A stretch of 64,000 bases of DNA from Mortierella sp. BCC40632 (taxonomy: Eukaryota > Mortierellomycota > Mortierellomycetes > Mortierellales > Mortierellaceae), in contig WAEK01000008.1 of NCBI GenBank assembly GCA_011634665.1, positions 2,349,501-2,413,500 of the forward strand. Reading direction: 5' to 3'. The notes under the pieces were generated by a model, which searched no databases, was not told the origin of the DNA, and saw nothing but the letters and a program-made list of their open reading frames with translations. Positions 23,779 to 35,805 of this stretch are shown here, one piece after another; within the stretch, counting starts at the first letter, position 1, and each line of letters begins with the position of its first letter. A program made the translations under genes and the position numbers.

Positions 23779-24801
23779 TCAGGCCGACGAGGCCGAATCT
23801 ATTGATGTTGCTTCTGTCACTGCTGCTTTGGGGACTGGTGCGGATCGGTTCTTTTGTTGGAAAGGCAAGTTGAATCCACTGAGCAAAAGTCGTGCCTCGA
23901 GATTTGTGTTCGCTGTGGTGGTGAAAGTGACATCAAATCCGGTCATGCGAGGGTACATGTCAAAGCTGCCTTCAATCTCAGGGAATAATGACAGAGCGGA
24001 TGGTGGGAAACCCATGCCAATGTTTCCTGTCGCATCTCCTGCAGACTCTGGCAATCCTGGCCATTCCTTCATCTTTGGAAGAACAATCTCAACCATCTTG
24101 TCCAGGAACTGGTACATTTTGTCGCCCTTCAATGTCACCTTGCAACCGATCGGGTTTCCTGAAAGATAGAGTCGTATATTGGCAAACCCAAGTCTAGTAT
24201 TAGAGTCGGATCACAAACAGCAAGCAAACCACAGGCAACCTTTTTTTTTTTTTTCGCTCTAATATCCTTCAGGACTGCATTAGCTCTTACCAGCACGCAA
24301 CTTCCAAGGATGGACACCCTTCTTGGAATGAATGATCTCTGGCATCTCTCCTGTGATTGATTGAATAGCCATGAATCCGCTAAGAAGGTTGTACTTGCTG
24401 ACTAACGCCTCCTTCATCATGCAGTGCACGTCGATCTTGACCAGCTCAGGGACATTGGTGGACGTCGATGGCTTGGAACCAGGCTTGAGGTGCTTGTTTC
24501 CTTTGAGCTCAATACGAACGCCCTCGGGAATCTTTGCCTTTGGCTTAAACTTGTGGTTGTATGTAAGCACCATCAAGTCGTCCTGAACCGTCTCGAGGTA
24601 GTGCTCACGGAGTCTAGTGATCCCGGTCGTGTACGAGTTTTGAGATGGCAAGACAATCGTGTTCTGGGCAGCATCCTTGTCCTTGCTCTTCTTGGAAGAA
24701 GAGGATGCATAACGAGTCTGGATGGCGACAGCGGATCCTCTCCAGTGGGATGAGAGGTTGTGTCCCAGGAGCACGCGGGTTGATCGGGAGAGTGAGGCCA
24801 T
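23779..24801 (-). CDS. MRPL7: mitochondrial large ribosomal subunit protein uL5m
   Basis: Minus-strand exons are 24801-24291 and 24158-23779, giving 297 codons and 296 residues. It is the mitochondrial homologue of bacterial L5, which binds 5S rRNA or its structural replacement in the central protuberance. The first 30 residues are rich in Arg, Ser and hydrophobics, a likely presequence. The L5 core begins around LREHYLETVQDDL. It continues through VKIDVHCMMKEAL and the ITGEMPEIIHSKKG block, and across the intron into NPIGCKVTLKGDKMYQFLDK. DVTFTTTANTNLEARLLLSG closes the fold. A 25-residue tail, Ala/Ser-rich at its end, follows. The single intron is phase 1. Confidence 0.92.
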
Positions 24802-25273
24802 GATCCTGTCTTTCTCTTGTCCAGTAATGAATCAGATGCGCCCTTCTTCAACAGTCAGGCACGATGAAAGGAGGGAGAGGAGGGTGAGTACAAGTGGCGA
24901 GGATGAAAGCTACAGGTCTGTGAGCGTGAGGACGAAGGATGCCGATGCGGAGCGATGCTGGACCGTAAAAGGGGTGGAGAGGCGTAAAGACCAGTAGGGG
25001 TGAGCTCCTCGCCTGAGCTCGCTCCAGTGTGTGTTTTGAGAACCTCCGGGACAAGCTGTGCCAAGCCACGATCTGTCCAAACACACACCTGTCTCTGTCT
25101 TTCCCCCTCTCTCTCCCCCTGCCATCCTGTCCTTGGGCTCAGAACTAGGAGCCATCTTGGCTAGGAGTCCACGGACAGAATGTCCACAAGGGATATTGCC
25201 TTTTAGGCCGCGCCTTGAGTCTTGCCATTCAGTCCAGAGTCAGAATGGACTCTAGTCCTGTAGCATTCCCGCC

Positions 25274-25453
25274 ATGGAGTCTACTCCACTGAATTCGGTA
25301 TTTCGGCACGTCTATGCACTGCTCTCTGCCGAACAAGAGGTGCGCGAAACGAGTGCGTTCAACCAATCGCGTGCCTCTGTCGATATGTTGAAGGCAGAGA
25401 AGAGCATGGGCATTACACAACCGTTGAATGGTCTGTATGAAAACCACTTCTGA
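25274..25453 (+). CDS. possible small protein, 59 residues
   Basis: ATG in good context (GCCATGG) opens a 60-codon frame starting MESTPLNSVFRHVYALL, ending in LNGLYENHF. It is hydrophilic with one likely amphipathic helix, and its composition is not low-complexity, unlike the frames around it. I recognise no family. It could be a real microprotein, an upstream exon of the membrane-protein gene, or chance. Confidence 0.25.
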   Translation: MESTPLNSVFRHVYALLSAEQEVRETSAFNQSRASVDMLKAEKSMGITQPLNGLYENHF

Positions 25454-25617
25454 CCTCTACTGAAGAGACCATGCTCGTCAAAAGTCCCTGATGATGGGTC
25501 TCCTTTTTTTTTTTTTTTCTCCCCTCCCGATTTTCCTTTCTATTTTCCGAAGCAATCGACACAATGTTGCTCACTATTCGCGCTTCTTTGGATCCTTGTT
25601 TTCCTCCTTTCCTCCTT

Positions 25618-25623
<6 letters not shown>

Positions 25624-25678
<55 letters not shown>
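25624..25678. repeat. (CT)n microsatellite
   Basis: About 27 CT units, followed by TTTC repeats, lie upstream of the two-helix membrane protein gene. Confidence 0.95.
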
Positions 25679-25681
<3 letters not shown>

Positions 25682-26179
25682 TTCTTTCTTTCTTTCTTTC
25701 TTCTTTCTTTCTGATCATATGTCTATTATTATCAAAGCAATGGCTTTTAAAGGAGGTTAAACTAAGCACTCCGACGGTACAAAGGCCCCACCCTCTTCTT
25801 CAAGTCTCCATCTCAACCCGTCGCGTCTTTAATGACTTGCCACTAAACACATCCTGACCCCAACTTACTACACCATCTGGTCAGAGTCCTTGTACAGTTC
25901 CATCACTGCTCAAAACAAAGGCAAGTTGAAGCAAATCCAAGCAAGAGGCATCAAGGCGATGTGTACCATGGATCACAATGTGCTATGAGAGTCTAGTTTG
26001 TACCTATCAATGTCTCTGGACGCACCAAGCACGGACAGACAGGCTATGCATGATTCCATTCTGCTGACAGGCCATCCTGTCTCGCCCCTCTTCTAGTGCG
26101 TTCATCCCAGTCCTTTGACTGGAGCCCTGAAGGTAGCTGTGTCCCGAAACCGACGAGGAACTCTGTGGTTTCTATCCAG

Positions 26180-27843
26180 ATGAATACAATGACAGCGCTA
26201 GCAGGTCCTTTGTACGCCTTGCAAGCTAGTCAACGGCACTCCTCCTCCATTTCTCTCCATTCCCAGCACCGCACTTTGGATCCGGGAACCCATCAGGACG
26301 ATACAATTGAAGCCCTTTCTGGCTATTGCAGGGAATTATTGCCTGCATGCGAGCTCGATTCGAATACTTGGATGCAAGAACTTGGAAAAGACGATGCAAT
26401 GGAAACCAAGGTCAAAGCAGCTTCTATGTCATCCGATCGCCATGTTACCTTAGGCAGTCAACTTGTCAAATCGCAATCAACGTCTCTATTGGAGAGAAAG
26501 ATATCCATTGCGAGTGTCATCCTCTCTGAGAAAGAGTATTCTTCTGTACGACGTTCGCCCCATCCACGTAGCAGAAGGTCTGCCTGCATTCTACGACCCG
26601 CTTTTCCTTCAGGAACCAGTGATGAGCTGCCAATGAAGCTCTCTTTCCCGTCCTACCATTTCCAGGTTGTTCAACGTGAGGATTGTAACCTGGACCTGGC
26701 TACCGGTTCCCAACCAGCTAGCCCAGCTTTGTCTCCTCAAAATCACAAAAATACGTTGATTGCAAAGGACGGAGATCTGTCAATGGTGCTTACTACGCCC
26801 ACAGAGGCTCATCTGAAGAACCTTGCAAGAGACGAAAAAGCCAAAGTCCTTGCTTCACTCCAGGCTGCGATTAACCGGGCTCAGGAGTTCCATGATAGCC
26901 TAATCCACAAGGGTTACTCTTCACCGACTCCAGATTGTACACCGCACCATCACTCTGACTCTGCGCCCTTGATTCCAGCGCCTCCTGAAGCTCAGCCTCT
27001 TTGGGATATTGCGCCACTGACTCCAACATCGCCCACTCATACTATGGCGGGCATGGTCTCACATCCTCTCAGGGCGATGCAAAAGCAGCACCCTGTGTGC
27101 ACTTTTGGTTGCTCTTGTACGAATGGTCCGAGTCAACCCTACGATCACAACAGCGGCCAGCTCAGCGAAGGCGATGCCTATAGCCATACTCTAGAAGGAC
27201 AAAAGAGCCACACTCCATGTAGCCTGGCTCACAGATGTAAAGAGACGACCAAGTATGAGCAAGGCTGTGGTTATGGATCAGGACGCAACTATTGTGTTTG
27301 TCACGGATACCGTGGGTTCAATCAACATGACGGACCACATAGTCATGGGCTTGGTCCTGCTGTGTCTGTGCATGACCACCATCAGGCATGTCCTGGGATT
27401 GAGATGCTCCTCCGTACCTCAGCCATGTCACGCCGAGCTCGGGAAATGGAAGAGAACCGAAACATGGTGCGAACCAAGTGGGCAGCGATCATTTATACAG
27501 TAATCAGTACGCTCGGGATTCTTTTTGCATGCATTGTATGTTGTTCTATATATCTTTATTGATATATATTCTTCATTCTGGATCTTTACTTCTTCCACCC
27601 TTTATTTCCTTTTCTTCTCATTGCCATCTCTCACAATGCCTCGATATCAATGATCGCACGTCTAATCTTCTTCTTGTCTTTTCTTTTCTTCCTGATGCTT
27701 AGTTAGATGAAAAGACGACTGATCGGATTACGTTTGTGGTGATGTATGTGCTTGGGCTGATCGTTCCAATTTATGCACTCGTGGACTATTGTATTACGCG
27801 ATCTCAATCCAAGACCAAGCTTGTAGACGAACAGGTAAAGTGA
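26180..27843 (+). CDS. unrecognised membrane protein with His/Cys-rich region and two C-terminal helices
   Basis: Exons are 26180-27535 and 27703-27843, giving 498 residues if the first ATG is used. The open frame runs back to a possible acceptor at 26096, so the 5' end is uncertain. The N-terminal 300 residues are Ser/Pro-rich and hydrophilic. Residues about 305-400 are rich in His and Cys (for example CTFGCSC, CSLAHRC, YCVCHGYRG, HDHHQAC), which suggests metal binding. A short basic helix, then two hydrophobic helices (about WAAIIYTVISTLGILFACI and ITFVVMYVLGLIVPIYAL), close the protein. The intron splits the first helix from the second. The end is also uncertain: GTAAAG at 27835 could be another donor. 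I recognise no family. It looks like a tail-anchored or hairpin membrane protein. Confidence 0.65.
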
Positions 27844-27872
27844 GGAAACTGTATCACATCTGACGTTAATAT

Positions 27873-27874
<2 letters not shown>

Positions 27875-27907
<33 letters not shown>
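27875..27907. repeat. T33 tract
   Basis: A run of 33 T, 31 nt beyond the predicted stop of the two-helix membrane protein. It would be intronic if the GTAAAG donor at 27835 is used. Confidence 0.95.
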
Positions 27908-27909
<2 letters not shown>

Positions 27910-28213
27910 TTGGCGGCAATCGGTGTTTTCTCTCATGATGTACTGAATAGACATTCATTTCTTTTCTTCGAGTGTAGGCAGCATTTGTATTTCACATTTG
28001 ATGTGAGAGAACAGCACACCTACTCTCCTATCTCTCTTCCCCCCCCCTCCTTCTCCCCCCAAAAAAAATGGCTGAACTGGAGTCGTAATGGAGTCATTAC
28101 CCCCCAAAACCTGGCCTCTCGATGGTAGAGACTAGTATATATTCACCTATTCCTTTAGACAATATTCCTCTCAGCAGAAGTGCTTGTGCTGGATCAAGGC
28201 ACTCCATCTCATT

Positions 28214-28259
28214 AAAAAAAAAAAAAAAAAAAAAATGCAATCAAAACAATATTGGATGT

Positions 28260-28292
<33 letters not shown>
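28214..28292. repeat. A22 and A32 tracts
   Basis: Two long A runs (28214-28235 and 28261-28292) are separated by 25 bp of unique sequence. Confidence 0.95.
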
Positions 28293-28295
<3 letters not shown>

Positions 28296-29593
28296 CTGTT
28301 CTGAAGAAAGGAAAAATAAAAGTGAAGGTGGGAGGCGCCCTTTTCTTTCTTTCATTAAAAGTATTGAGAATCTGATCCCTTTCTTCAATTTACGTATTAA
28401 ATCCATCTCGGTACTCGAACCTCTTTCTTTGGATTTCATTATCTAAAGTAGAACATATCGGGCTCTTAGATGATGAACTTCAGGTGACTATGAATGCAGA
28501 GTATTAAAAGAAGAAGAAGTATCCCCCTACTGATATTTTTGGTGTATGCAAAGAAGCAGACTAGAATGAGGAAAGCAGCGGGAAAGGGAGTGAGGACACA
28601 GGGAGTGAGTGAACGTGTGAATGTGAAGTGAGGGTGAGCCAACTCTTGTCCTCAAGACGCATGTCTTGGGACGCGGACGAAACGCTGCTTCAAGACAATC
28701 TTTGAGAGAGGCAACTGATTTTAACTCTGGCTTCAAGACCTGACCTTACTTTACATCCATAACCACCAGCCTCACTAAGGGTCAGTACTAGCAGTCGCAT
28801 TAGACATGGCACCCGTCTTGTCGACATCGCGCCTGTTCGGGTATGCTAATCTCATTCTGGTAGACATTGTTCACGCTGAGATCGTCTATCAACAACTAGA
28901 TTGATGGGATAATAAAGATACTTTAACTCCTACATTTTTTTTTACTGGCCTGAGCCCCTGTATTCTTGCGTCAACAAGTAGCATAACCGCTAGAAGATCA
29001 GCCATTAAAATGGAGATACGAATGCGCTTTTCTTCGCTCCACGATTTGTTCCGCATTGATGCAAACACCAAAGACTTCCTAATAGTCCCGTGCCATGCCC
29101 TCCTTGAAGATACGTTGCGCTCCTATAGTAATACATCGAATGCCTTTGAGATTATCCCTCAAGGCTTCTGTCCTTTGGCTTTTTCTCTTCTTGTTGATAG
29201 ATCGTTCTTCTATTCTTGTTGGACTCTAGTGAATAAAATAACAGGTTTAGATCTTTTATGAGGCCTTGAATGTATCTCGTAATTCGCTGTATTTTAAGTC
29301 TAGATTTTAGATCAAGGTTCCTGGACAGCCCTCTAGAGTGTATTCCAGCATTCTTCTATTATTTTTTTTATTATTATTTTATTTTATTTTGTAGAGCTTT
29401 TGTGTCAAAGAGAGAGAAGGAAGGTAGTGTCAAAGTATACCTAGACTATCAAGCTAATCGCCTCCAATTTATCTCCATGAGCTTTCTAGTTTCCAATGCT
29501 CCTGTTTCTGGATCTTTTCACTTGCGAGCAAACTGTTTCAATCTGAGGTAAAGACTAGGAGCTCAATCATTCTGCTATGCCCTGTTCAGTCGA

Positions 29594-29624
<31 letters not shown>

Positions 29625-30243
29625 CAAGCGGCTCCTTCAGTTGCTGGGTTGCTCTGTTTAAACCCCGGATCTTTAAGAATCAGGGTTCAGAGAAAGTTTG
29701 AATTTGCTGCTCTTCTCTCTAGTTGCCAGAAAACGTCATCGGACAAGCATAAGCCCTTCTCGCAGTAAAAAAAAAAAAAAAAGAAAAGAAAAAGTAAAAA
29801 GAAAAAAGTTTGTTCATTGCCCTCTGTGCGGCTTCAATTGCTTGTTGTTCTGTTCCTAGAGGAGAGAAGGAGAGAAAAGAGCGAAAAAGAAAAAGGAGTA
29901 TCGTCTTTACTCGATGGATTAAGAGAAAGGGACCGGTCAAATCCAGAGCTGACTGGAATCTACCGATCGATCTCTGGGATCCGTCCTAGTCGTCGATACG
30001 ACCACACTCCACGTGGTCTTGTCGGTAGTCTCATTCCGGCCTCATTCCTCCCCCTGTTTCCAAAAGTGGTGAGGCACCCTTTCTGTCCTGACTGGCGACC
30101 TCTTTGGCCATCTGTGTCTATTCGCTATGACGTGGGTGATTGTGCGGTGGACTTTTCTCGGACGTCTCGGCTGAGGCAATAAATCTGACCTCTATCCCGA
30201 CTTCTGGGGAAGAAGGAAAGAGGAGGCGATTTCATCCTCTCTG

Positions 30244-30244
<1 letters not shown>

Positions 30245-30282
<38 letters not shown>
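30245..30282. repeat. (CT)n tract upstream of uridine phosphorylase
   Basis: A CT run on the coding strand lies about 180 bp before the start codon, inside a longer pyrimidine-rich leader. Confidence 0.9.
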
Positions 30283-30286
<4 letters not shown>

Positions 30287-30461
30287 GTTTCTCTCCTTCT
30301 CTCTCTCTCTCTTTTTTTTTCTCTCTCTCTTTTCTCTCATCTCATCTTTGTCCTCATCTCATCCGCTCTGTCAACCCATCCGCCTTTCTGACTCCCGTTT
30401 ACATCCCAATAAACCTGATCACCTCCAATTCCCCTCACTCCCCCATCAACCTTTGCCAAAC

Positions 30462-31701
30462 ATGTCCATGTCCAATGCCAACTTCCCCATGGATGCCGAA
30501 GGCCGCACCTAGTAAGCCTCACTTCTCTGCCCTGCATCTTTTCATCTTCCCCGAATCAGACTCTACTTTGCGATTGGCCAGACGTGATCTCCAGTCCTCA
30601 TACCTGTTTCTTCTCTCTCTCAATCCTCCTTTAGCCATGTCGGCGTGAAGCGTGGTGAACTTGCCAACAGAATCTTGACCGTCGGTGACCCAGCCCGTGC
30701 TATTGTGTTGTCGCGCTGGCTTGACGGTGTCGATATCGTCAACACCCCTCCAAAGACTGTTCCCAAGAACCTCTTCAGCTTTGCCTCGCACCGTGGCTTC
30801 TTGACCATTACAGGACGATACAAGGGTGTCCCTGTCTCGATCGTTGCCATTGGTAAGGACAAAGGGTTGGCCTTTTCCAACAACCCCTGATGCATCCGTC
30901 GCTGCAGCTTGCTCATGGTGGTCACTCTTTCATTCCTTGTCCTCTCAATTGAAGCTAACAAACACTGATCCTTCACTGACCCGATCTACAGGAATGGGTA
31001 TCTCTATGATGGACTTCTTTGTCCGTGAGTGCAGAGCGGTTGTCGATGGTCCCATGATTATGATCCGATTCGGCTCCTGTGGTTCCCTCTCAGACGCTGC
31101 TGCCGGCGATATCTGTGTTCCTCACGGATCCTACCTTGTCCAGCGCAACTACAACTTCTTCTCTGTCGACGGCGACCGTGCTTCAGAAAAGCCTTATCAT
31201 CTCTCCAAGATTGACGAGGCCGATCCCGAGATCACAGCCACGTTGGTCAAGAACATGAGCGCTCACATTGGCAAGGAACACGTCTGGTCAGGTGTGAACG
31301 CAACGGCCGACTCGTTCTATTCTTCCCAGGGTCGTCAGGACATGAACTTTGATGATGGAAACGAGGAGCTTTTCGATGAGCTTGTCAAGCATGAGCCCAA
31401 CACCACAACCTTGGAGATGGAGACGTTCATGCTCTATCACCTTGCCAAGTCTTCGACGACAGCACCATTGAAGCGCAAGGATGAGGCCAATAGCAGTATC
31501 AGAGCTGGAGCCTGTATGATGGTCTTTGCCCAGCGCAAGACCAATGCGTTCATCACCAAGGAGGATGTTGCCAGAGTTGAGCCCCTGGCTGGCCGGGCTG
31601 TCTTTGACTCTTTGGTTGAGGTCTCTCTTGGGGATGAGGCTGATCTCCACGAGACCGCAGGCAGTGTGTGGGAAAAGTCGGCTATGGCCAGAGAGATCTA
31701 A
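30462..31701 (+). CDS. UPP: uridine phosphorylase
   Basis: Exons are 30462-30511, 30635-30852 and 30992-31701, giving 326 codons and 325 residues. The enzyme splits uridine with phosphate to uracil and ribose-1-phosphate. It belongs to the NP-I fold. The phosphate loop GDPAR starts at Gly34. RFGSCGS begins at Arg115 and leads into the DICVPHGSY strand. Glu231-Met232-Glu233-Thr234 is the ribose-binding EMET motif of the family. The length is close to eukaryotic UPP proteins. Intron 1 interrupts a Tyr codon, so the exon 1 frame reads TAG if unspliced. Intron 2 is phase 1. A nucleoside transporter gene lies 5.3 kb downstream in the same orientation, consistent with pyrimidine nucleoside salvage. 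Specificity for uridine over other nucleosides is inferred from motif similarity. Confidence 0.9.
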
Positions 31702-34700
31702 GTCTGGAAGGTGTGAAAGGTTTGGATAGAGTGGTACAAATACTATTTATTTAGAAAGGTACATCTTGGCGGATTATTGACTGTCACGGCGGCCGAAAAA
31801 AAAAAAAAAAAAAAAGAAAGAAAGAAAGAAACCCGTACACGGACGAGCTGCACTGTCCCAAATGTCCCGAATGTCGCAGATGTCCACGGATGCATTCAAA
31901 CGGAAAGACGAACCGGCAGAGCGTTCGAGATGGTCGGATCATAGAAAGAAACAACAGTGTCCACGGATGACAACAAACAAAGGTACCGAAACGACAAACG
32001 AGACAAGTAGACTGAGACCAGTACCCTCTTCTCTCTCGTCTCTCTTTTAGGACAGACAGCGGCGAGGCTCTTCGAGTCAACGTCGACGCCGACCGACCTA
32101 TACAAACATCAAATCTTAATTTCTCCACACAATCTCCTCACGCCTTGCCCCTGAATAGATCAATGGTTGGGGAGGGGAGGGAATGAAAACAACGGTCGTT
32201 CGCTTCCGCCCATTCTGACTTCCTTGCCTCGCCCGGCAATCATCCTACTGGTTGTGGGGGGGGGGAGGTACCCTCGTCCCTCCTGCCTTCCACTCTTTCT
32301 TCTATGGCCTCATGGGCTCTGCCCCTGTTTCTTTCCCTCGAGCACCACTCCTGTTCCATGCCCCTCTTTCTCCCATTCTTTCTCGTTCCTTCTTGACTCC
32401 AAGGGTGTAGGGTACCTTTTATTTGGGAGTCAGATAGTCAATGGAAGTATCGAGGTCAGCCGATCTACGTACTTTGTAAGCCCAGACTCCAATGTTCCGG
32501 GATTGGATTATCGGATGATATTGAAAGAGAGAAAGGAAGAGGGAAAAGAGAGGAGGTGAAGGGGGAGAGGGGGACGCGGATCAAGGTGCGCTGCGTACTA
32601 CATCTGTTTGAATATAGTACACAAGCTCCTATGCCATCACTCTGCTTTATCTCTAGTAGCATTCGAGGCCTATTAGTAATATGATCAGAAGAATTGTTTG
32701 AGTGATCTACAATTAGAGGAAAAATTATGGGGCAAGGGCGGTAGGAAGGGTCAACTCTTAAGCTTCTCCTCCACATCCCTCCCCCCCCCCTTTTCCCCTT
32801 TTTTTTCTTGATTGCTCAGGCAAGTCAAGTATTTTCCAAGATAGGGAGAACCTGGGGAAGAGGGCTAGTCCTCTAGAAACATGCGATTGAGGCCGGAGAG
32901 CCATGCTCATACGATGTTTGTGAAGGTTGCGGATCAAATCCATTTCTAAACTATTTTTTCTTCTTCTTTTTCAGTGTGTGTGAGAGTTTTTTTGTTGTTG
33001 TGTTTGTGCAAACCTAAGAGAGAGAGAGCAAGAGAAAAGAGATAAGGACTAATGGCCTGACTATCTCAATTCTTTTTTTTTTTCTTTTTTCCTTGTCGCT
33101 ATCAAGACTAGTGTGAGTAACGCAAAGTGATGCATGAGTCTAGAGCGCATTAAAAATGGAATGATAGCGGTTGATTTGGAGGGAGGAAAGCGGTTTATTT
33201 GGTCAGGCGGTTGCTTGAGTCTCTGCTAGATACAGTGTTGACCCACAATCTTTCAACAGAATAGTCATAAGGAAATCGGGCAGCAGTTGCCGTTGTTGTT
33301 GTTGTTTTTCTATCTTTTTGCACCTACAAGATAGGGTCAGCAGGCTTGGCGAACAAAAAAAAAAAAAAAAAAAAAAAGTGGGGCAAAGGCTCGAGGGTCC
33401 AGTAGAAGAGTGTACTTTTAGGGGGAGTATCTTTCATCTAGATGGCGCAAGAGTAGTAAATTGGTGCTGTGGTGTAGAATTAAGTACTATTGTACTTGAA
33501 AGCTTCCCCGGGGAGAAAGAGAGAGAAGTAAGGGGGAATTCTCCGTTTGAGGGTGATGTGTGTCCAAAATACGCGTCGCACAAAATGAAAACCTCAAGCG
33601 CCTTTGAGCGCATTTCGAATGAGATCCTCTCCATGGACTACAGACATAAACCACCCAAATGAACGTGTGGGAAATGTTAGGGCGCTTATCTCTCATGAAG
33701 GCAGGCGTGATACGAGGGTGGGATGTGAGGAGAGAGCAACAACATGAGGAAAAAAAAAAAACATGTTGGAGAATGGAGCTCTGGCGGGACAAGGACAGAT
33801 CGAAACGACCGCCGACCCGTCATCAGTTCTAGAATTGACCCATGGGCTTGACCAGTGCTTTTTTCGCATATATCTTTTGCGATGTACGCTCGTTTGGAGT
33901 TGATTTAAGGTTACACAGGCTCTCTTTGTCCCTCCTCTTGCCTCCTCCAATAGGCTTAATTGTGAACGGCAAGGATCGGCTCTGACCCCCCTTGCCACTT
34001 CCTAGATTCTCCTTCCACCCTTGCATTCCCTCTCGAACAAGAGAAAAAATATACCTCCTGTGGACTAAGTCGATAGAGTTCTTTTTTTTTCATTTCTCGA
34101 TTCTTCTCTCTGCATCCCTGATGGAAGAATACTCGCCCTACTGCTATCTCTGCATCAAGGGATTCAACGTCATCCAACATGGTCGCCTTTCACTCTACCC
34201 CACACCCACCTGGCGTATGGCTTTTTGCTCCATGGGGCGAGCGAGTACTTCAATGAGGTATGCATTCTCTCAACATTGCCCCGGAGTAGTTGAAAGCGAA
34301 CTGCGGGGCAGGCCAGTCCCCAGTTTTTGGCAGAAAAGAGCATGCAGTACATTCCACTTAGTACAGATCAGAGAGGAGGGGAAGAGGGGAAGCAAGCAGG
34401 ATCCTCCTCTCGGTCCTCCCCTCGGCCCATCGGGGTTTGAGCTCGTCAAATGGGGTGGATTGGGTCAGCGGTCAACAATAGCAACTCCTCCTCTCTTCTC
34501 TCTCTTTCCCTCTTTCTGTGTGTTCTTGCGGGCCCAGTTCCGTCCCAGCCGTGCTCAGATGGTCATCGCAGCTCTCTGGCGGTTTGCTCTGTTATTATCT
34601 TGTTTCAGAGCTCCGTCTGGTAGAGGGCTAGCACTGCCTTCTTGGTCCCGCAAAAATTTTCACGTTCATGGGAAAGCTGGCGAGACGACGACTGCCATTA

Positions 34701-35759
34701 GCCCGGGCGGGAATGCAGGGCCATTGAGAAGCGAATGCCGGCTTGGGACACAGCCAGCGGGGCATCAAAGAAGCTCTGCCAAAAGAGCCATTGACAGGAG
34801 CGTGCAAAAGAGATAGCAACGGAGAAGAATGAGACCGCGAATGAGGGGTAGGGGTGCCAATGCGGATGTTGATGTTTTCTATTATCTTTTTCTTCGCTCA
34901 TTCATTTTTTTCCCTCTTATTTCTCTCTCTCAATCTCTATCCCCCTTGCTACTCCGTTCGCCCATTTAGGCTCCTCGACTGGCCTGTTTGCTTTCTTTTT
35001 TGCGGGGGTGTCGGAGAGGATGATTTGGGGAGGGATTGTGAGAAAGGAACAACTGCTGTGGGGGGAGAGGGGTGCGGAGCGGACGCAGGACGAACTTGGT
35101 CTGACTGAATCTCCACCCAAGGCGGACAAGGTGATAGTGCCAGGGGAAGATATGGATCCACATTACACATGGATCAGCCACGAGAAGTATCTATGCAAGT
35201 ACACTTACGGTAAGAATATACAAAAGTAGATGAGAGAGAGAAAGAAGGAAAGAAGAAAAAGGGAAGTTCGGCGTCCCGCTCTCGCCCCGCTGGCCTTGCT
35301 CGTGCCAGTGCTGCTGTGTCAAGAATAGAAGACCTTCTCATTCGACGGATCGATACTATTTCCGACTCTGTATGAGAACTAGAATCAGGCAACCGGTTAC
35401 AAACATTACACATTCACATACAACGGGTGGTACAATCGCGCGCAGCTGTCGAGAATGAGTTCATCCCTGAACAACCACCAGGGTTCCCCTGTTCATCTGT
35501 CCCTGTGGCCAAAGACTGATATCAAGACCCCAATCGACAGTAACCACCACCACTGACTCGAATCTCGATCCTCGGCCTCTGTTCGCCCACCCCCGCAAAA
35601 ATAAGAGTCGTCTCTCGTTCGGCGCCGGAGTTGGATTGAAGATGGAAGGGGGAATTGACTGGTCCATCCTTCAACGTGGCGTACTTGAAGGAGTGTACAT
35701 GGCTTTTATTTCAAGTATCTCCACTCTGCTGTGTCGCCCGCCCTGCGCCTCGCCCTTCC

Positions 35760-35805
<46 letters not shown>

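Larger units (their letters stand above)
24802..26179. other. intergenic region with a possible small ORF
   Basis: This holds the uL5m promoter and the upstream region of the next plus-strand gene. It contains a T16 run near 25504-25519 and (CT)n at 25624-25678. A good-looking acceptor (CCTCTTCTAG, ending 26096) lies in the frame of the next gene, so an upstream exon may exist. A 59-residue ORF is listed separately. Confidence 0.5.
27844..30461. other. intergenic region before uridine phosphorylase
   Basis: It contains T33 (27875-27907), A22 (28214-28235), A32 (28261-28292), T29 (29596-29624) and (CT)n (30245-30282). Open frames near 29010-29550 are short and match nothing I know. The last 200 bp are pyrimidine-rich and are the likely leader of uridine phosphorylase. 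Confidence 0.55.

Noticed and set aside
33992..34816. 274-residue plus-strand frame
   Set aside because: No recognisable motif and mixed composition; it looks like a chance long frame in GC-rich intergenic DNA.
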